Source: Bacillus sp. AFS015802
GTDB taxonomy: Bacteria > Bacillota > Bacilli > Bacillales > Bacillaceae_B
Length of the DNA stretch: 64,000 nt
Assembly: GCF_002561455.1 (NCBI RefSeq)
Contig: NZ_NTUP01000012.1
Location: 137,200-201,199, forward strand
Reading direction: 5' to 3'
Made by a program: the position numbers and the translations under genes. Below are positions 40,303 to 49,211 of the stretch, in pieces (the stretch's first letter is position 1; every line of letters starts with the position of its first letter). The notes under the pieces were generated by a model. It had not been told where the DNA came from and searched no databases. It saw only the letters and a program-made list of their open reading frames with translations.

Positions 40303-40430
40303 AGATAAGGTTTTTATTCTTCAGTATTTTTTCTTTTATATATGCTTCAACTCATTTCTTCATTTTTAAAAAAATCTACCCTTCTTTTTTTATTTTTAGG
40401 TAGGACAAATTAATAAAGCGTGGTGTCATA

Positions 40431-41693
40431 ATGGAAGAATTAACAATCTCCAGCTTAGAAAATATGAAGCTGAAAGAGCTTTATGAGCTGGCCAAACAAT
40501 ACAAAGTTTCTTATTATAGTAAATTAACAAAAAAAGAATTGATTTTCGCTATCCTTAAAGTCCGTGCTGAACAGGAAGGCTTCTTCTTCATGGAAGGTGT
40601 CCTTGAAATCATCCAATCAGAGGGCTTTGGTTTCTTACGACCGATCAACTATTCTCCAAGTTCTGAGGATATTTATATCTCTGCATCGCAAATCCGTCGT
40701 TTTGATCTCCGTAACGGGGATAAAGTATCGGGGAAAGTACGTCCTCCGAAAGAAAACGAGCGTTATTTCGGATTGCTCCATGTGGAAATGGTGAACGGGG
40801 AAGAGCCGGATTCTGCGAAAGAGCGCGTGCATTTTCCAGGATTGACGCCTTTATATCCTGACCGTCAAATGAAGCTTGAAACGACACCGAATAAAATATC
40901 CACCCGTATCATGGATCTGATCGCGCCGGTCGGCTTTGGACAACGTGGATTAGTCGTGGCGCCTCCTAAAGCCGGTAAGACGATGCTGATCAAAGAAATT
41001 GCGAATTCCATCACAACGAACCATCCTGAAGCGGAATTGATCATTCTTCTGATCGATGAGCGTCCGGAAGAAGTAACGGACATCGAACGTTCAGTTGAAG
41101 CAGAAGTGGTCAGCTCAACATTTGATGAAGTGCCGGAAAACCATATCAAGGTTGCGGAACTCGTTCTTGAACGCGCTATGCGTTTAGTGGAACACAAGCG
41201 TGACGTCATCATCCTTATGGATAGTATCACGCGTTTGGCCCGTGCGTATAACCTGGTCATCCCTCCAAGTGGACGGACCCTTTCCGGTGGTATCGACCCT
41301 GCGGCGTTCCACCGTCCTAAACGATTCTTCGGGGCTGCCCGTAACATTGAAGAGGGCGGAAGCTTGACGGTTCTTGCGACAGCACTCGTTGACACTGGCT
41401 CCCGTATGGATGATGTCATTTATGAAGAATTCAAAGGTACAGGTAACCTTGAGCTTCATCTTGACCGTTCCCTTGCAGAACGACGCATCTTCCCAGCCAT
41501 CGATATCCGTCGTTCCGGAACGCGTCGTGAAGAGCTTCTCATCAAACCGGATCACCTTGAAAAACTGTGGGCGATCAGAAAAGCGATGTCCGATCAGCCT
41601 GATTTCGCCGAGAAGCTTATGCGTAAGCTGAAGCAATCGAAAACGAATGAAGAATTTTTCAATGTGTTGACAGAAGAGTCCAAGAAGCGTTAA
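40431..41693 (+). CDS. rho: Transcription termination factor Rho
   Basis: A 420-residue hexameric RNA helicase. N-terminal helical domain (TISSLENMKLKELYELAKQY), cold-shock-like RNA-binding domain (about 50-120, EGFGFLRP), Walker A APPKAGKTML (about 175-184) and Walker B VIILMDSITRLAR. The start agrees with B. subtilis Rho. There is no strong ribosome site (GCGTGGTG only), so translation may be limited. Confidence 0.96.
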   Translation: MEELTISSLENMKLKELYELAKQYKVSYYSKLTKKELIFAILKVRAEQEGFFFMEGVLEIIQSEGFGFLRPINYSPSSEDIYISASQIRRFDLRNGDKVSGKVRPPKENERYFGLLHVEMVNGEEPDSAKERVHFPGLTPLYPDRQMKLETTPNKISTRIMDLIAPVGFGQRGLVVAPPKAGKTMLIKEIANSITTNHPEAELIILLIDERPEEVTDIERSVEAEVVSSTFDEVPENHIKVAELVLERAMRLVEHKRDVIILMDSITRLARAYNLVIPPSGRTLSGGIDPAAFHRPKRFFGAARNIEEGGSLTVLATALVDTGSRMDDVIYEEFKGTGNLELHLDRSLAERRIFPAIDIRRSGTRREELLIKPDHLEKLWAIRKAMSDQPDFAEKLMRKLKQSKTNEEFFNVLTEESKKR

Positions 41694-41752
41694 TCTAATA
41701 ACCGAACGATTTTTTCACAGCAATGGATGACGATAATTTCCAATCTTACTGG

Positions 41753-41915
41753 TTGCAAATATTCCTTGTCCTTGTTATAATAGTGTCAATGTGTTCTTAA
41801 AAACTGGATGTGGTAAGGGGCTGGCTATTACTCTCATGCTTATGCTCATATCACATATATCTTCGTAATAAATTACTCTGTTTCAGATGATTCAGGGCGG
41901 AAGGAGATGAAAGTA
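41753..41915 (+). promoter_or_regulatory. rpmE: rpmE promoter and leader
   Basis: TTGCAA (41753-41758), 17 nt, TATAAT (41776-41781). The ~128-nt leader that follows could carry an L31 autoregulatory RNA, known as a class in Firmicutes; I see the length but cannot confirm the fold. Confidence 0.55.
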
Positions 41916-42128
41916 ATGAAATCAGGAATTCATCCTAAGTACAACACGATCAAAGTTAGCTGTGCTTGCGGTAACGAATTTGAAACTGGTTCTGTAGCGG
42001 AAGAAATGCGCGTTGAGGTATGTTCTGAATGCCATCCATTCTACACAGGCCGTCAGAAATTCGCTGATGCAGGTGGACGTGTTGACCGTTTCAACAAAAA
42101 ATACGGTCTTAAAAACCAACAACAATAA
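41916..42128 (+). CDS. rpmE: 50S ribosomal protein L31 (zinc-binding, type B position, C+ form)
   Basis: A 70-residue L31. Cysteines in [11 protein letters not shown] and [10 protein letters not shown] make the four-Cys zinc site of the C+ form. The upstream ATG (41907) overlaps its own ribosome site AAGGAG, so ATG 41916, 9 nt away, is chosen and matches B. subtilis L31. Confidence 0.95.
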   Translation: MKSGIHPKYNTIKVSCACGNEFETGSVAEEMRVEVCSECHPFYTGRQKFADAGGRVDRFNKKYGLKNQQQ

Positions 42129-42138
42129 TGAAGAGCCA

Positions 42139-42183
42139 GAAGGACGCATCGTACGCCTTTGTGCATAGGTGCGTATCCTTCTC
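42139..42183 (+). terminator. Hairpin after rpmE
   Basis: AGAAGGACGCATCGTACGCC pairs imperfectly with GGTGCGTATCCTTCT; no T-run. Possibly mRNA stabilising. Confidence 0.45.
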
Positions 42184-42192
42184 TTCTATTAG

Positions 42193-42232
42193 AAAAACAG
42201 GCAAGGATCTTCATGCTTGCCTGTTTTTTATT
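42193..42232 (+). terminator. Terminator of rpmE
   Basis: AAAACAGGCAAG / CTTGCCTGTTTTTT, a 10-12 bp stem with perfect T-run. Confidence 0.9.
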
Positions 42233-42259
42233 ACGTTTAAAGCAAAATGGTGAGGGAAA

Positions 42260-42297
42260 TAGAGGCAGTTCCAATTGAGCTGTGCCTCTTTTTTTCT
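42260..42297 (+). terminator. Second terminator before tdk
   Basis: AGAGGCAG / CTGTGCCTCT followed by seven Ts. Confidence 0.75.
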
Positions 42298-42426
42298 GCC
42301 AAATTACTGAATTTCGAGCATTTTTCCCGTACATAAAGGAATGCTTTAACTATAAGAGTAGTTCGTTTTTACTAACAGTCAGGCTGTTTATTATAGATCA
42401 ATGTGTAAGGAAGGAGAGGCGCTTTC

Positions 42427-43038
42427 GTGTATGTCATGAAACAAACGGGTTGGGTAGAAGTCATTTGCGGCAGTATGTTCTCAGGAAAATCCGAGGAACT
42501 GATCCGCAGGGTCCGACGCACTCAATTTGCCAAACAAGAAATTGCTGTGTATAAGCCAAAACTAGATAATCGCTATAGCGATGAGTCGGTTGTATCTCAT
42601 AATGGTACCTCTGTCATCGCCAAAGCAGTCGAGGAATCCAGTGTGATCCTCGATGACCTGAATCCAGAGGTGGATGTCGTTGCCATCGATGAGGTTCAAT
42701 TTTTTGACGAAGGCATCGTGGATGTCGTTCAGAAATTAGCCAACAGCGGATACCGTGTCATCCTCGCAGGTCTTGACCAGGATTTCCGCGGAGAACCATT
42801 CGGACCGATGCCGGACTTGATGTCCATTGCTGAACAAGTGACGAAGCTTCAAGCCGTTTGTGCCGTCTGCGGCTCTCCGGCAAGCCGGACTCAGCGCCTC
42901 ATCAACGGGGAACCGGCTTGTTACGACGATCCCGTCATCCTCGTAGGGGCATCCGAAGCGTACGAGCCAAGATGCCGTCATCACCATGAAGTGCCGACGG
43001 GAATGAGTGTGACACCGGATATGGTGAAGGAAGTATAA
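42427..43038 (+). CDS. tdk: Thymidine kinase
   Basis: A 203-residue type II thymidine kinase of pyrimidine salvage. The P-loop [11 protein letters not shown] (about 15-25), [12 protein letters not shown] (Walker B) and two CxxC-type zinc pairs (CAVCGS and a later CRHHH) are present. The GTG start after AAGGAGAGG gives MYVMKQTGW, which parallels B. subtilis MYIMKQSGW. Confidence 0.95.
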   Translation: MYVMKQTGWVEVICGSMFSGKSEELIRRVRRTQFAKQEIAVYKPKLDNRYSDESVVSHNGTSVIAKAVEESSVILDDLNPEVDVVAIDEVQFFDEGIVDVVQKLANSGYRVILAGLDQDFRGEPFGPMPDLMSIAEQVTKLQAVCAVCGSPASRTQRLINGEPACYDDPVILVGASEAYEPRCRHHHEVPTGMSVTPDMVKEV

Positions 43039-43044
43039 GTTTGT

Positions 43045-43080
43045 CTAAACAAAGTCTCGAGTTTGGGGCTTTGTTTTTTT
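43045..43080 (+). terminator. Terminator of tdk
   Basis: AAACAAAGTCTC / GGGGCTTTGTTT with T-run. Confidence 0.82.
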
Positions 43081-43200
43081 ATTTTTAAAAGGAAAAAGCA
43101 TTCAAGATACGATGTTTCTGCTCACATGCAGTGGTTAAAAGTATGATTTGGCTTCGTTGAGATCGAAAGCTTAATCTAAAAAAAGCGTCTGAGGACCGGG

Positions 43201-43270
43201 ATTGCGTCATTTTCGACGTCGATTGCGTCATTTTACGATTTATTGCGTCATTTTTTCATTTATTGCGTTT
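43201..43270. repeat. ATTGCGTCATTTT iterons, four units
   Basis: Units start at 43201, 43222, 43242 and 43262 (last truncated to ATTGCGTTTTTT): a 20-21 bp period with variable 7-8 bp between. The reverse-complement array is at 54500-54609. No gene or other feature in this gap explains it. Confidence 0.88.
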
Positions 43271-43368
43271 TTTAACATTTATTCCCTATGATCTCATTGA
43301 CTTCCGAAATCAGACCTGTGCATAACCGCCATCCTGCAGGAAAACCTAACAGCAGGAGGTGTGAAAGT

Positions 43369-43821
43369 ATGAAAAAATTAGTGCTAACTTTATCTTTTAC
43401 CGTTTTCTTTCTTTTGATTACAGCATGCGGCGTGAATCAGGAGTCGGAATACGGCGTGCATAATGACAGCGGCGGTACGCGTTTTATTGATAACCGCAAA
43501 GCGGAGATGGATAAGCGCCAGGATGAAAGCGTACGGGATGTCACGGATCAAAATCCCAATTTCCCCAATCTGACGAATTCACAGGGTACGACTTCTACCA
43601 CGATGGGTGTATATGAAGACAAAGCCCGTGAAGTCGTAAAGGAAAATACGAAATTCCAACCGGATGAGGTCTGGATCAACGGGAATCAAATGTGGGTAAC
43701 GGCTCATACGAAGGAAGAGATGAATATGGCCGAGACCGATAAACAAGAAGCCATGCTCAAAGACAAATTACAAAGAGCGATTCCCCGATATGATATCAAT
43801 GTGAAAATCACCGAGAGATAA
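43369..43821 (+). CDS. YhcN/YlaJ-type spore lipoprotein
   Basis: A 150-residue lipoprotein: signal peptide with lipobox ITAC, then GVNQESEYG. The body (AREVVKENTKFQPDEVWING and MWVTAHTKEE) fits the YhcN/YlaJ sporulation lipoprotein family (germination/outgrowth of spores). The ORF is open to 43288, but ATG 43369 is the signal-peptide start with AGGAGGTG upstream. It lies between tdk and prfA. Confidence 0.82.
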   Translation: MKKLVLTLSFTVFFLLITACGVNQESEYGVHNDSGGTRFIDNRKAEMDKRQDESVRDVTDQNPNFPNLTNSQGTTSTTMGVYEDKAREVVKENTKFQPDEVWINGNQMWVTAHTKEEMNMAETDKQEAMLKDKLQRAIPRYDINVKITER

Positions 43822-43825
43822 TGAA

Positions 43826-43856
43826 GAGGGGGAGCTTACAGCTGCCCCTTTTTCAA
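43826..43856 (+). terminator. Terminator of the YhcN-type gene
   Basis: GGGGGAGCT / AGCTGCCCC with TAC loop and TTTTTC. Confidence 0.83.
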
Positions 43857-43955
43857 ACAGAAATTCCCCTTGTCCCCATTCAGGGTCCTCCTTGTGTTTA
43901 CATACACCATATAATATAATTAGACTGTTATGGATTAAAATTGAGGTGAATAGCT

Positions 43956-45026
43956 GTGTTCGATCGTTTACAAGCAGTGGAAGATCGCTATGATAAGTTA
44001 AATGAACTATTGAGTGATCCAGAAATTGTGAATGACCCTAAGAAGCTAAGAGATTATTCAAAAGAACAATCAGACATCCAAGCAACGGTAGAAGCATATC
44101 GAGAATATAAAGAATTGACCGGGCAGTATAAAGACGCGAAGGCAATGCTGGATGATAAGCTTGATGCGGATATGCGTGAAATGGTGAAAGAAGAAGTTTC
44201 CGAGCTTGAAGAGCAAATCGAAGCGTTGGAAGGCCGTCTGAAAATATTATTGATCCCGAAAGACCCGAACGATGATAAGAACGTCATCATGGAGGTTCGT
44301 GGTGCTGCGGGTGGAGATGAAGCAGCCCTGTTTGCCGGTGACTTATACCGCATGTACAGCCGATTCGCTGAATCACAAGGCTGGAAGATCGAAGTCATGG
44401 AAGCGAACTCCACCGGTGTCGGCGGATACAAAGAGATCATTTTCATGATCAACGGAAACGGCGCATTCTCCAAAATGAAATATGAAAACGGGGCACACCG
44501 CGTGCAACGTGTACCTGAAACAGAATCCGGCGGACGTATCCATACGTCTACGGCCACGGTTGCCTGCCTGCCGGAAGCGGAAGAAGTCGAAGTGGATATC
44601 CATGATAAGGACATCCGTGTCGATACCTTTGCATCCAGTGGCCCGGGAGGACAAAGTGTTAATACGACCATGTCTGCCGTGCGTCTGACGCACATCCCGA
44701 CAGGTGTCGTGGTTTCATGTCAGGATGAAAAATCACAGATCAAGAACAAAGAAAAAGCAATGAAAGTATTGCGCGCCCGCGTGTACGATAAATTCCAGCG
44801 TGAAGTACAAGCGGAGTACGATGCCAACCGTAAGTCTGCTGTTGGAACAGGTGACCGTTCGGAGCGTATCCGTACGTATAATTTCCCACAAAACCGCGTC
44901 ACGGATCACCGCATCGGATTGACAATCCAAAAGCTTGACCAAATCCTTGAAGGAAAGATGGATGAAGTCATCGATGCACTGATCATCGAAGATCAATCCA
45001 AACTTCTCGAAAGACTGGAAGAATAG
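43956..45026 (+). CDS. prfA: Peptide chain release factor 1
   Basis: A 356-residue RF1 that releases peptides at UAA/UAG. The GGQ loop is [10 protein letters not shown] (about 229-238), and the codon-reading PxT is seen as VPETES. The GTG start follows TTGAGGTGA. Its stop lies 2 bp before prmC, whose product methylates the GGQ glutamine. Confidence 0.97.
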   Translation: MFDRLQAVEDRYDKLNELLSDPEIVNDPKKLRDYSKEQSDIQATVEAYREYKELTGQYKDAKAMLDDKLDADMREMVKEEVSELEEQIEALEGRLKILLIPKDPNDDKNVIMEVRGAAGGDEAALFAGDLYRMYSRFAESQGWKIEVMEANSTGVGGYKEIIFMINGNGAFSKMKYENGAHRVQRVPETESGGRIHTSTATVACLPEAEEVEVDIHDKDIRVDTFASSGPGGQSVNTTMSAVRLTHIPTGVVVSCQDEKSQIKNKEKAMKVLRARVYDKFQREVQAEYDANRKSAVGTGDRSERIRTYNFPQNRVTDHRIGLTIQKLDQILEGKMDEVIDALIIEDQSKLLERLEE

Positions 45027-45028
45027 TC

Positions 45029-45892
45029 ATGGTGACGGTATTTGAAGCCCTGAAATGGGCTTCTTCTTTTTTAGTCGAAAATGGCCGCGATGAAAATGTG
45101 GGAGAAATCTACTTGCGGCATTTGCTGGGGATGTCACGATCACAGCTGCTGGCCGAACAGCGGAGGTCCGTCCCTCAGGAAAAATGGAAGAAGTTTCAGC
45201 ATGGGATCCGTGAGCATGTCGGCGGGGTGCCGATTCAGCATATCATCGGGACTGAGGAGTTTTATGGCCGGGAGTTTGTAGTGAATGAGCATGTTTTGAT
45301 TCCGAGGCCGGAGACGGAAGAGCTGATTTATTATGGTCTCGAGAAGATGAAGAGATTATTTGAGCCCGGTGTCCTGTTGCAGGCGGCCGATGTCGGAACG
45401 GGTAGCGGTGCGATTGCGGTTACGTTGAAACTGGAATCGAAAAGGGTTCCTCTTGAAATGATGGCCGTCGATATTTCGAATGAAGCACTTGCGGTTGCGG
45501 CGGAGAATAGCTCGAAACTCGGCGCAGATGTCCGCTTTTTCGAAGGAGATTTGTTGCAGCCGTTGATTGAAGAGGGTGTGAATCTGGATATTCTCTTATC
45601 CAACCCTCCGTATATTCCCTTGACCGATCGCGAAACTCTATCGGATATCGTCATCGAACACGAGCCTGAACTCGCATTGTTCGGCGGGGAAGATGGATAT
45701 GGTCTATATAAACGCTTTATGGAAGAACTGCCTCTCGTCATGAAGGAAACATGCCTGATCGGTTTCGAAGTCGGTGTCGGTCAGGGAGAAACCGTAGCCG
45801 ACATGCTGCAAGCGACCTTCCCGGATGCGGAAACAGAAGTCGTACATGACATCAATGGGAAAGATCGTATGGTGTTTTGTGTAAGAAAATAA
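45029..45892 (+). CDS. prmC: Release factor glutamine methyltransferase PrmC
   Basis: A 287-residue SAM methyltransferase modifying the GGQ Gln of RF1/RF2. It has an N-terminal helical domain (1-~80), SAM site DVGTGSGAIAVTL and catalytic NPPY (LLSNPPYIPL). It is coupled to prfA (2-bp gap). Residues about 46-49 (RSVP) are encoded by an exact 13-mer repeat (45164-45176), yet the length is normal. Confidence 0.95.
   Translation: MVTVFEALKWASSFLVENGRDENVGEIYLRHLLGMSRSQLLAEQRRSVPQEKWKKFQHGIREHVGGVPIQHIIGTEEFYGREFVVNEHVLIPRPETEELIYYGLEKMKRLFEPGVLLQAADVGTGSGAIAVTLKLESKRVPLEMMAVDISNEALAVAAENSSKLGADVRFFEGDLLQPLIEEGVNLDILLSNPPYIPLTDRETLSDIVIEHEPELALFGGEDGYGLYKRFMEELPLVMKETCLIGFEVGVGQGETVADMLQATFPDAETEVVHDINGKDRMVFCVRK
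45164..45176 (-). repeat. GAGGGACGGACCT motif inside prmC
   Basis: Exact reverse copy within the prmC reading frame; the only copy wholly inside a conserved gene. Confidence 0.9.
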
Positions 45893-45902
45893 GGATGTAT
45901 AC

Positions 45903-45925
45903 CCCCGATTTTCGGGTTTTTTTGG
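45903..45925 (+). terminator. Terminator of prfA-prmC
   Basis: CCCGA / TCGGG followed by seven Ts. Confidence 0.75.
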
Positions 45926-45963
45926 GGGACTGTTGGATACTACTCAAAGGGGTAATCTCATAA

Positions 45964-46215
45964 GTTGATTGGAGCGGAAGGTGCTCGACTCCTGCGGGAA
46001 AAGCGGGGAAGCACGAAAAGCGCAGGAGGCTTGACCAGCCCCGACAAGCATAAGATGAATGGGTCGGGAAGGCGTTTTTTGCCTTCTTGGACCATTTAGC
46101 TTATGACCTCGAGGGGCTAGCCGCCGGAGCTGGACAGTTGAGACCCCACAGGGCAAAGCCCGAGGAGGCTCAACTCACGCCCCGCGGAAAGCGAGCACCT
46201 GCAGCGGAAATCAAC
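45964..46215. repeat. Repeat B, copy 2, interrupted by repeat A
   Basis: The left half of B runs from GTTGATTGGAGCGGAAGGTG to about 46010. The right half resumes at AGTTGAGACCCCACAGGG (46136) and ends GCGGAAATCAAC. The outer stem is GGTGCTCG/CGAGCACC where copy 1 has GGCACTCG/CGAGTGCC; the inner is GTTGAG/CTCAAC where copy 1 has GGTGAG/CTCACC. Pairing is kept by double changes. This fills most of the prmC-spoIIR gap. Confidence 0.85.
46015..46136 (-). repeat. Repeat A, copy 4, nested in repeat B
   Basis: Reverse-oriented A unit: read on the minus strand it begins TGTCCAGCTCCGGCGGCTAG and ends CTCCTGCGCTTTTC. It has the CATAAG/CTTATG stem and an AAGGC/GCCTT core. Confidence 0.85.
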
Positions 46216-46346
46216 CACCACTCGCTACTGATCTAATCATTTTATTTTCGAAAAAGCCCACAACCAATTTTCCCAACAAAAATGTTATTTTACTAGTTTA
46301 AGATTTCCTCCTTTTGTCCAAACTGTTTTACTGAGGGGGAGATCAA

Positions 46347-47168
46347 ATGAAAACAAAACATACGGTCTTATTGTATATCTTGATTCTATCATTAGGAACG
46401 ATTCTAAGTTTATATATACCAAAGCAGGAAATGGTGGCCCAGGAGACGATGGTGATCCCGGATGAAGCGATTCGCCTTCGGATCCTCGCCAATAGTGATC
46501 TGGATGAGGACCAGAACGTCAAGAGACTCGTCCGGGATGAAGTCAACAAAGAGATCACGAATTGGGTATCGACACTAACGTCCCAGGATGAAGCGAAACA
46601 GGTGATTCAGGAAGGATTGCCTGAGCTTCAGAAGGTTGCAGAAGAGGTCGTCGCATCTGAAGGCATGGACCAGTCGGTAAAAGTGGAATTTGGAAAAGTG
46701 GAATTCCCTACAAAGCTCTATGGTCAGTATCTTTACCCGGCAGGTGAATACGAAGCGGTACTGATCACACTTGGCAAAGGAGAAGGGGCAAACTGGTGGT
46801 GCGTATTATATCCGCCTCTATGCTTCCTGGATTTCTCTACCGGAAATGCTGTCAGAAGCACAGGGTTTGAAACGAAAGCGGAAGCAAGCGGCAATGAGGT
46901 GACGACAGTGGACCCTGAAGATGGGCCTGAAGCTGATCAACCTGAAGAAGAAGTCATTGCCTATAAGCAAGTCGAAGTAGAGACGGTTCAAGCCGGTGAG
47001 GAAGAAAAGGTAGAAGTACCGGTTGAAGAAGAGGTAAAAAAGCAGGAAGAACAAGTTGAAGAGAATGTGAAAGAACAGGAAGAACCGGTCTTCGTGGAAG
47101 ACAAGGAAGAAGAAGTAGAGGTTCGATTCTTCGTAGTCGATCTATTCAAAGGGTTATTCAGTAAGTAA
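46347..47168 (+). CDS. spoIIR: Stage II sporulation protein R, with acidic C-terminal extension
   Basis: A 273-residue secreted protein made in the forespore that triggers SpoIIGA to process pro-sigma-E. It has an N-terminal signal/anchor (about 5-24) and conserved core AIRLRILANSDLDEDQNVKR (about 40-59) through GEGANWWCVLYPPLCFLDF (about 147-165). The C-terminus holds an ~85-residue Glu/Val/Lys-rich low-complexity stretch ending FFVVDLFKGLFSK, longer than B. subtilis SpoIIR (about 224 residues). Its ATG follows GAGGGGGAG. No clear sigma-F promoter was found. Confidence 0.93.
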   Translation: MKTKHTVLLYILILSLGTILSLYIPKQEMVAQETMVIPDEAIRLRILANSDLDEDQNVKRLVRDEVNKEITNWVSTLTSQDEAKQVIQEGLPELQKVAEEVVASEGMDQSVKVEFGKVEFPTKLYGQYLYPAGEYEAVLITLGKGEGANWWCVLYPPLCFLDFSTGNAVRSTGFETKAEASGNEVTTVDPEDGPEADQPEEEVIAYKQVEVETVQAGEEEKVEVPVEEEVKKQEEQVEENVKEQEEPVFVEDKEEEVEVRFFVVDLFKGLFSK

Positions 47169-47173
47169 GAAGT

Positions 47174-47208
47174 AAAGCTTCATCCAACTCGGGATGAAGC
47201 TTTTTCTT
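47174..47208 (+). terminator. Terminator of spoIIR
   Basis: AAAGCTTCATCC / GGATGAAGCTTTTT. Confidence 0.88.
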
Positions 47209-47306
47209 GTTCGAAGAAAATCTATCTTTCTATCATTTTTTGTTCTATTCTCCTTCTCTCCTCATACATTGATACTAGAGGAAGATAGAAAAGGGAGGAT
47301 GAAAGG

Positions 47307-47747
47307 ATGTTAAAAGTGATCCGCCAGGCAACGAAAGAGGATATTCATGAAGTCGTGGCCTTCTTGATGAAAGCAGGATTAAGCACAGAAGGCATTAAAG
47401 ATAGCATTGACTGTTTTTTAGTAGTAGAAGATTCGGAAAACCGGTTGATCGGGACGCTTGGAATCGAAGTGAAGGAAAAGATCGGCCTGCTTCGGTCACT
47501 TGTTGTCACTTCCTCATTTGAAAGTGAAGAATTGTTTGCCCTCTTTCAGGAAATTTTAAAGCTCGCAAAAGAAAAAGACCTGACCCGTCTTTATTTGATC
47601 TCTAATCGAAAAGCGTCCCTGGCGTTCTTTGACCTGTTAGGTTTTCAACAGGAAACAGACCCGTATGTGGATGAGTTGGAGAGTTTTGTTCACGCGAAAA
47701 AGTTATCCACTGTGGATAATTGCATCACCATGAAACTGGATTTATAG
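47307..47747 (+). CDS. ywlB: GNAT acetyltransferase YwlB
   Basis: A 146-residue N-acetyltransferase-like protein. It has a GNAT core LIGTLGIEVKEKIGLLRSLVV (about 47-67) and a Q/RxxGxA-like region that is degenerate; the ending (FFDLLGFQQE) is typical of GNAT. Position matches B. subtilis YwlB, sometimes compared with N-acetylglutamate synthase. The acceptor is unknown. Its last codons contain two DnaA boxes. Its ATG follows GGGAGGATGAAAGG. Confidence 0.82.
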   Translation: MLKVIRQATKEDIHEVVAFLMKAGLSTEGIKDSIDCFLVVEDSENRLIGTLGIEVKEKIGLLRSLVVTSSFESEELFALFQEILKLAKEKDLTRLYLISNRKASLAFFDLLGFQQETDPYVDELESFVHAKKLSTVDNCITMKLDL

Positions 47748-48133
47748 AATTTTCGACAAAAAGTGTGATCATGAAAATAGCGACGATACTAGACTGGATC
47801 ATTTTTCAATAAAAATGGTTCAGTTTTTTATGTGTGGAATTCGACAAAATACGAGAGAACCGCAACTATCTCTTTTTTCAGAATTATTCACATCATCCAC
47901 AGGTTTATCCACAATCCTCGACGATTTATTCGCAGTTTGTGGATAATACTTGAGAATTCAAAGGGTTTCTTTTATACTTTCAAAAGAAAAGAGTTGTACA
48001 ATACCAGTAATTGTACACAAAAAGGAACAGATTTAGTTTAGGTATATTAAAGGTGGATGACATAGATGATGAAACATTGGATTGTGGAAAGTGATGTGGA
48101 TAAAAACAAAAGTTATCCACAAATTGTGGATGC
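47703..48133. promoter_or_regulatory. DnaA-box cluster between ywlB and ywlC
   Basis: Perfect TTATCCACA boxes (either strand): 47711-47719, 47905-47913, 47938-47946, 48095-48103 and 48113-48121. One-mismatch boxes: 47703-47711, 47884-47892 and 47893-47901. B. subtilis has a known DnaA-bound region at ywlC-ywlB, so the cluster appears conserved. It spans the end of ywlB, the 318-bp gap and the first codons of ywlC; no gene lies in the gap. Confidence 0.9.
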
Positions 48134-49106
48134 AGCGAAGTTCCTTCAACAGAATGAGGTGGTGGCCTTCCCGACAGAGACGGTGTACGGACTGGGTGCG
48201 AATGCGACTTCGGATGATGCTGTGGAGAAGATCTTCAAAGCGAAGGGCAGGCCGTCTGATAATCCACTGATTGTTCATATAGCAAATAAAGATCAGTTGG
48301 CAGACCTTGTGGAAGAGGTCCCGTCGAACGCGGCGAAGCTCATCGATGCCTATTGGCCGGGGCCGTTGACGATCATTTTTAAAAATAAGCAAGGCGTTTT
48401 TTCCGGGCAGGTAACAGCTGGACTGGATTCCGTGGGCATCCGTATGCCGGACCATCCTGTAGCGCTGTCGATTATTGAGGCAGCGGGACTTCCGATTGCT
48501 GCCCCGAGTGCCAATCGTTCGGGAAAACCGAGTCCGACAACGGCTCAGCATGTCATCGATGACCTCGACGGACGGATTGCCGGAGTGGTCGATGGCGGTG
48601 AGACAGGCGTCGGAGTGGAGTCGACGGTCGTGGATTGCACAGGATCCGTCCCTGTCGTCCTTCGCCCAGGTGGTGTGACGAAAGAACAGCTGGAAGAAGT
48701 GGTGGGGAAGGTGGAGGTGGATCCTTCCTTAAAAGAAGGGAAGGGTGCCCCGAAATCACCGGGAATGAAATACACCCATTACGCTCCGGATGCCCCGGTC
48801 TATTTAGTTGATGGGACGAAGGAAGATCTTCAGAGATGTGTCGATGAAAAACGAAGAGAAGGTAAGAAAGTCGGTGTGCTGACGACAGAAGAGAGGATGG
48901 ATTGGTATCAAGCGGATATCATTTTTTCCGTCGGGCGCCGTGATAATTTGAACACTGTCGCACAGCATCTCTACGACACGCTCCGTGCTTTTAATAGAAG
49001 TGATGTGGATATTATTTTTGCCGAAATGTTTCCGGAAGAAGGAGTCGGCCTCGCGATCATGAACCGCCTTCAGAAAGCGGCCGGTTATCGTGTCATAAAA
49101 GGTTGA
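48066..49106 (+). CDS. ywlC: L-threonylcarbamoyladenylate synthase (Sua5/YwlC)
   Basis: A 346-residue enzyme making threonylcarbamoyl-AMP for tRNA t6A37. It has an N-terminal YrdC domain (VVAFPTETVYGLGANA, about 34-49; GIRMPDHP) and a C-terminal Sua5 domain linked through SPGMKYTHYAPDAP. The ATG at 48066 (or the next ATG) follows AAAGGTGGAT. The first ~25 codons carry two perfect DnaA boxes. Confidence 0.95.
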   Translation: MMKHWIVESDVDKNKSYPQIVDAAKFLQQNEVVAFPTETVYGLGANATSDDAVEKIFKAKGRPSDNPLIVHIANKDQLADLVEEVPSNAAKLIDAYWPGPLTIIFKNKQGVFSGQVTAGLDSVGIRMPDHPVALSIIEAAGLPIAAPSANRSGKPSPTTAQHVIDDLDGRIAGVVDGGETGVGVESTVVDCTGSVPVVLRPGGVTKEQLEEVVGKVEVDPSLKEGKGAPKSPGMKYTHYAPDAPVYLVDGTKEDLQRCVDEKRREGKKVGVLTTEERMDWYQADIIFSVGRRDNLNTVAQHLYDTLRAFNRSDVDIIFAEMFPEEGVGLAIMNRLQKAAGYRVIKG

Positions 49107-49113
49107 ACCTTTC

Positions 49114-49147
49114 CCCCCTATGGTCTCTCATAGGGGGATTTTTTTGC
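49114..49147 (+). terminator. Terminator of ywlC
   Basis: CCCCCTATG / CATAGGGGG with GTCTCT loop, then ATTTTTTT. Confidence 0.92.
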
Positions 49148-49211
49148 ATTCTAAATCCCTTTGGACGTGCATAAGTTGATTCTGTAGGCATGTCCGGAGG
49201 GGGAAAACAAA

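Noticed and set aside
43201-43270. Short CRISPR-like array
   Set aside because: The constant part is ~13 bp and the variable part only ~8 bp; CRISPR repeats are longer with ~30-bp spacers, and no cas genes are near.
47832-48041. 69-codon ORF between ywlB and ywlC
   Set aside because: It overlaps the DnaA-box cluster, has no ribosome site, and its composition follows the boxes.
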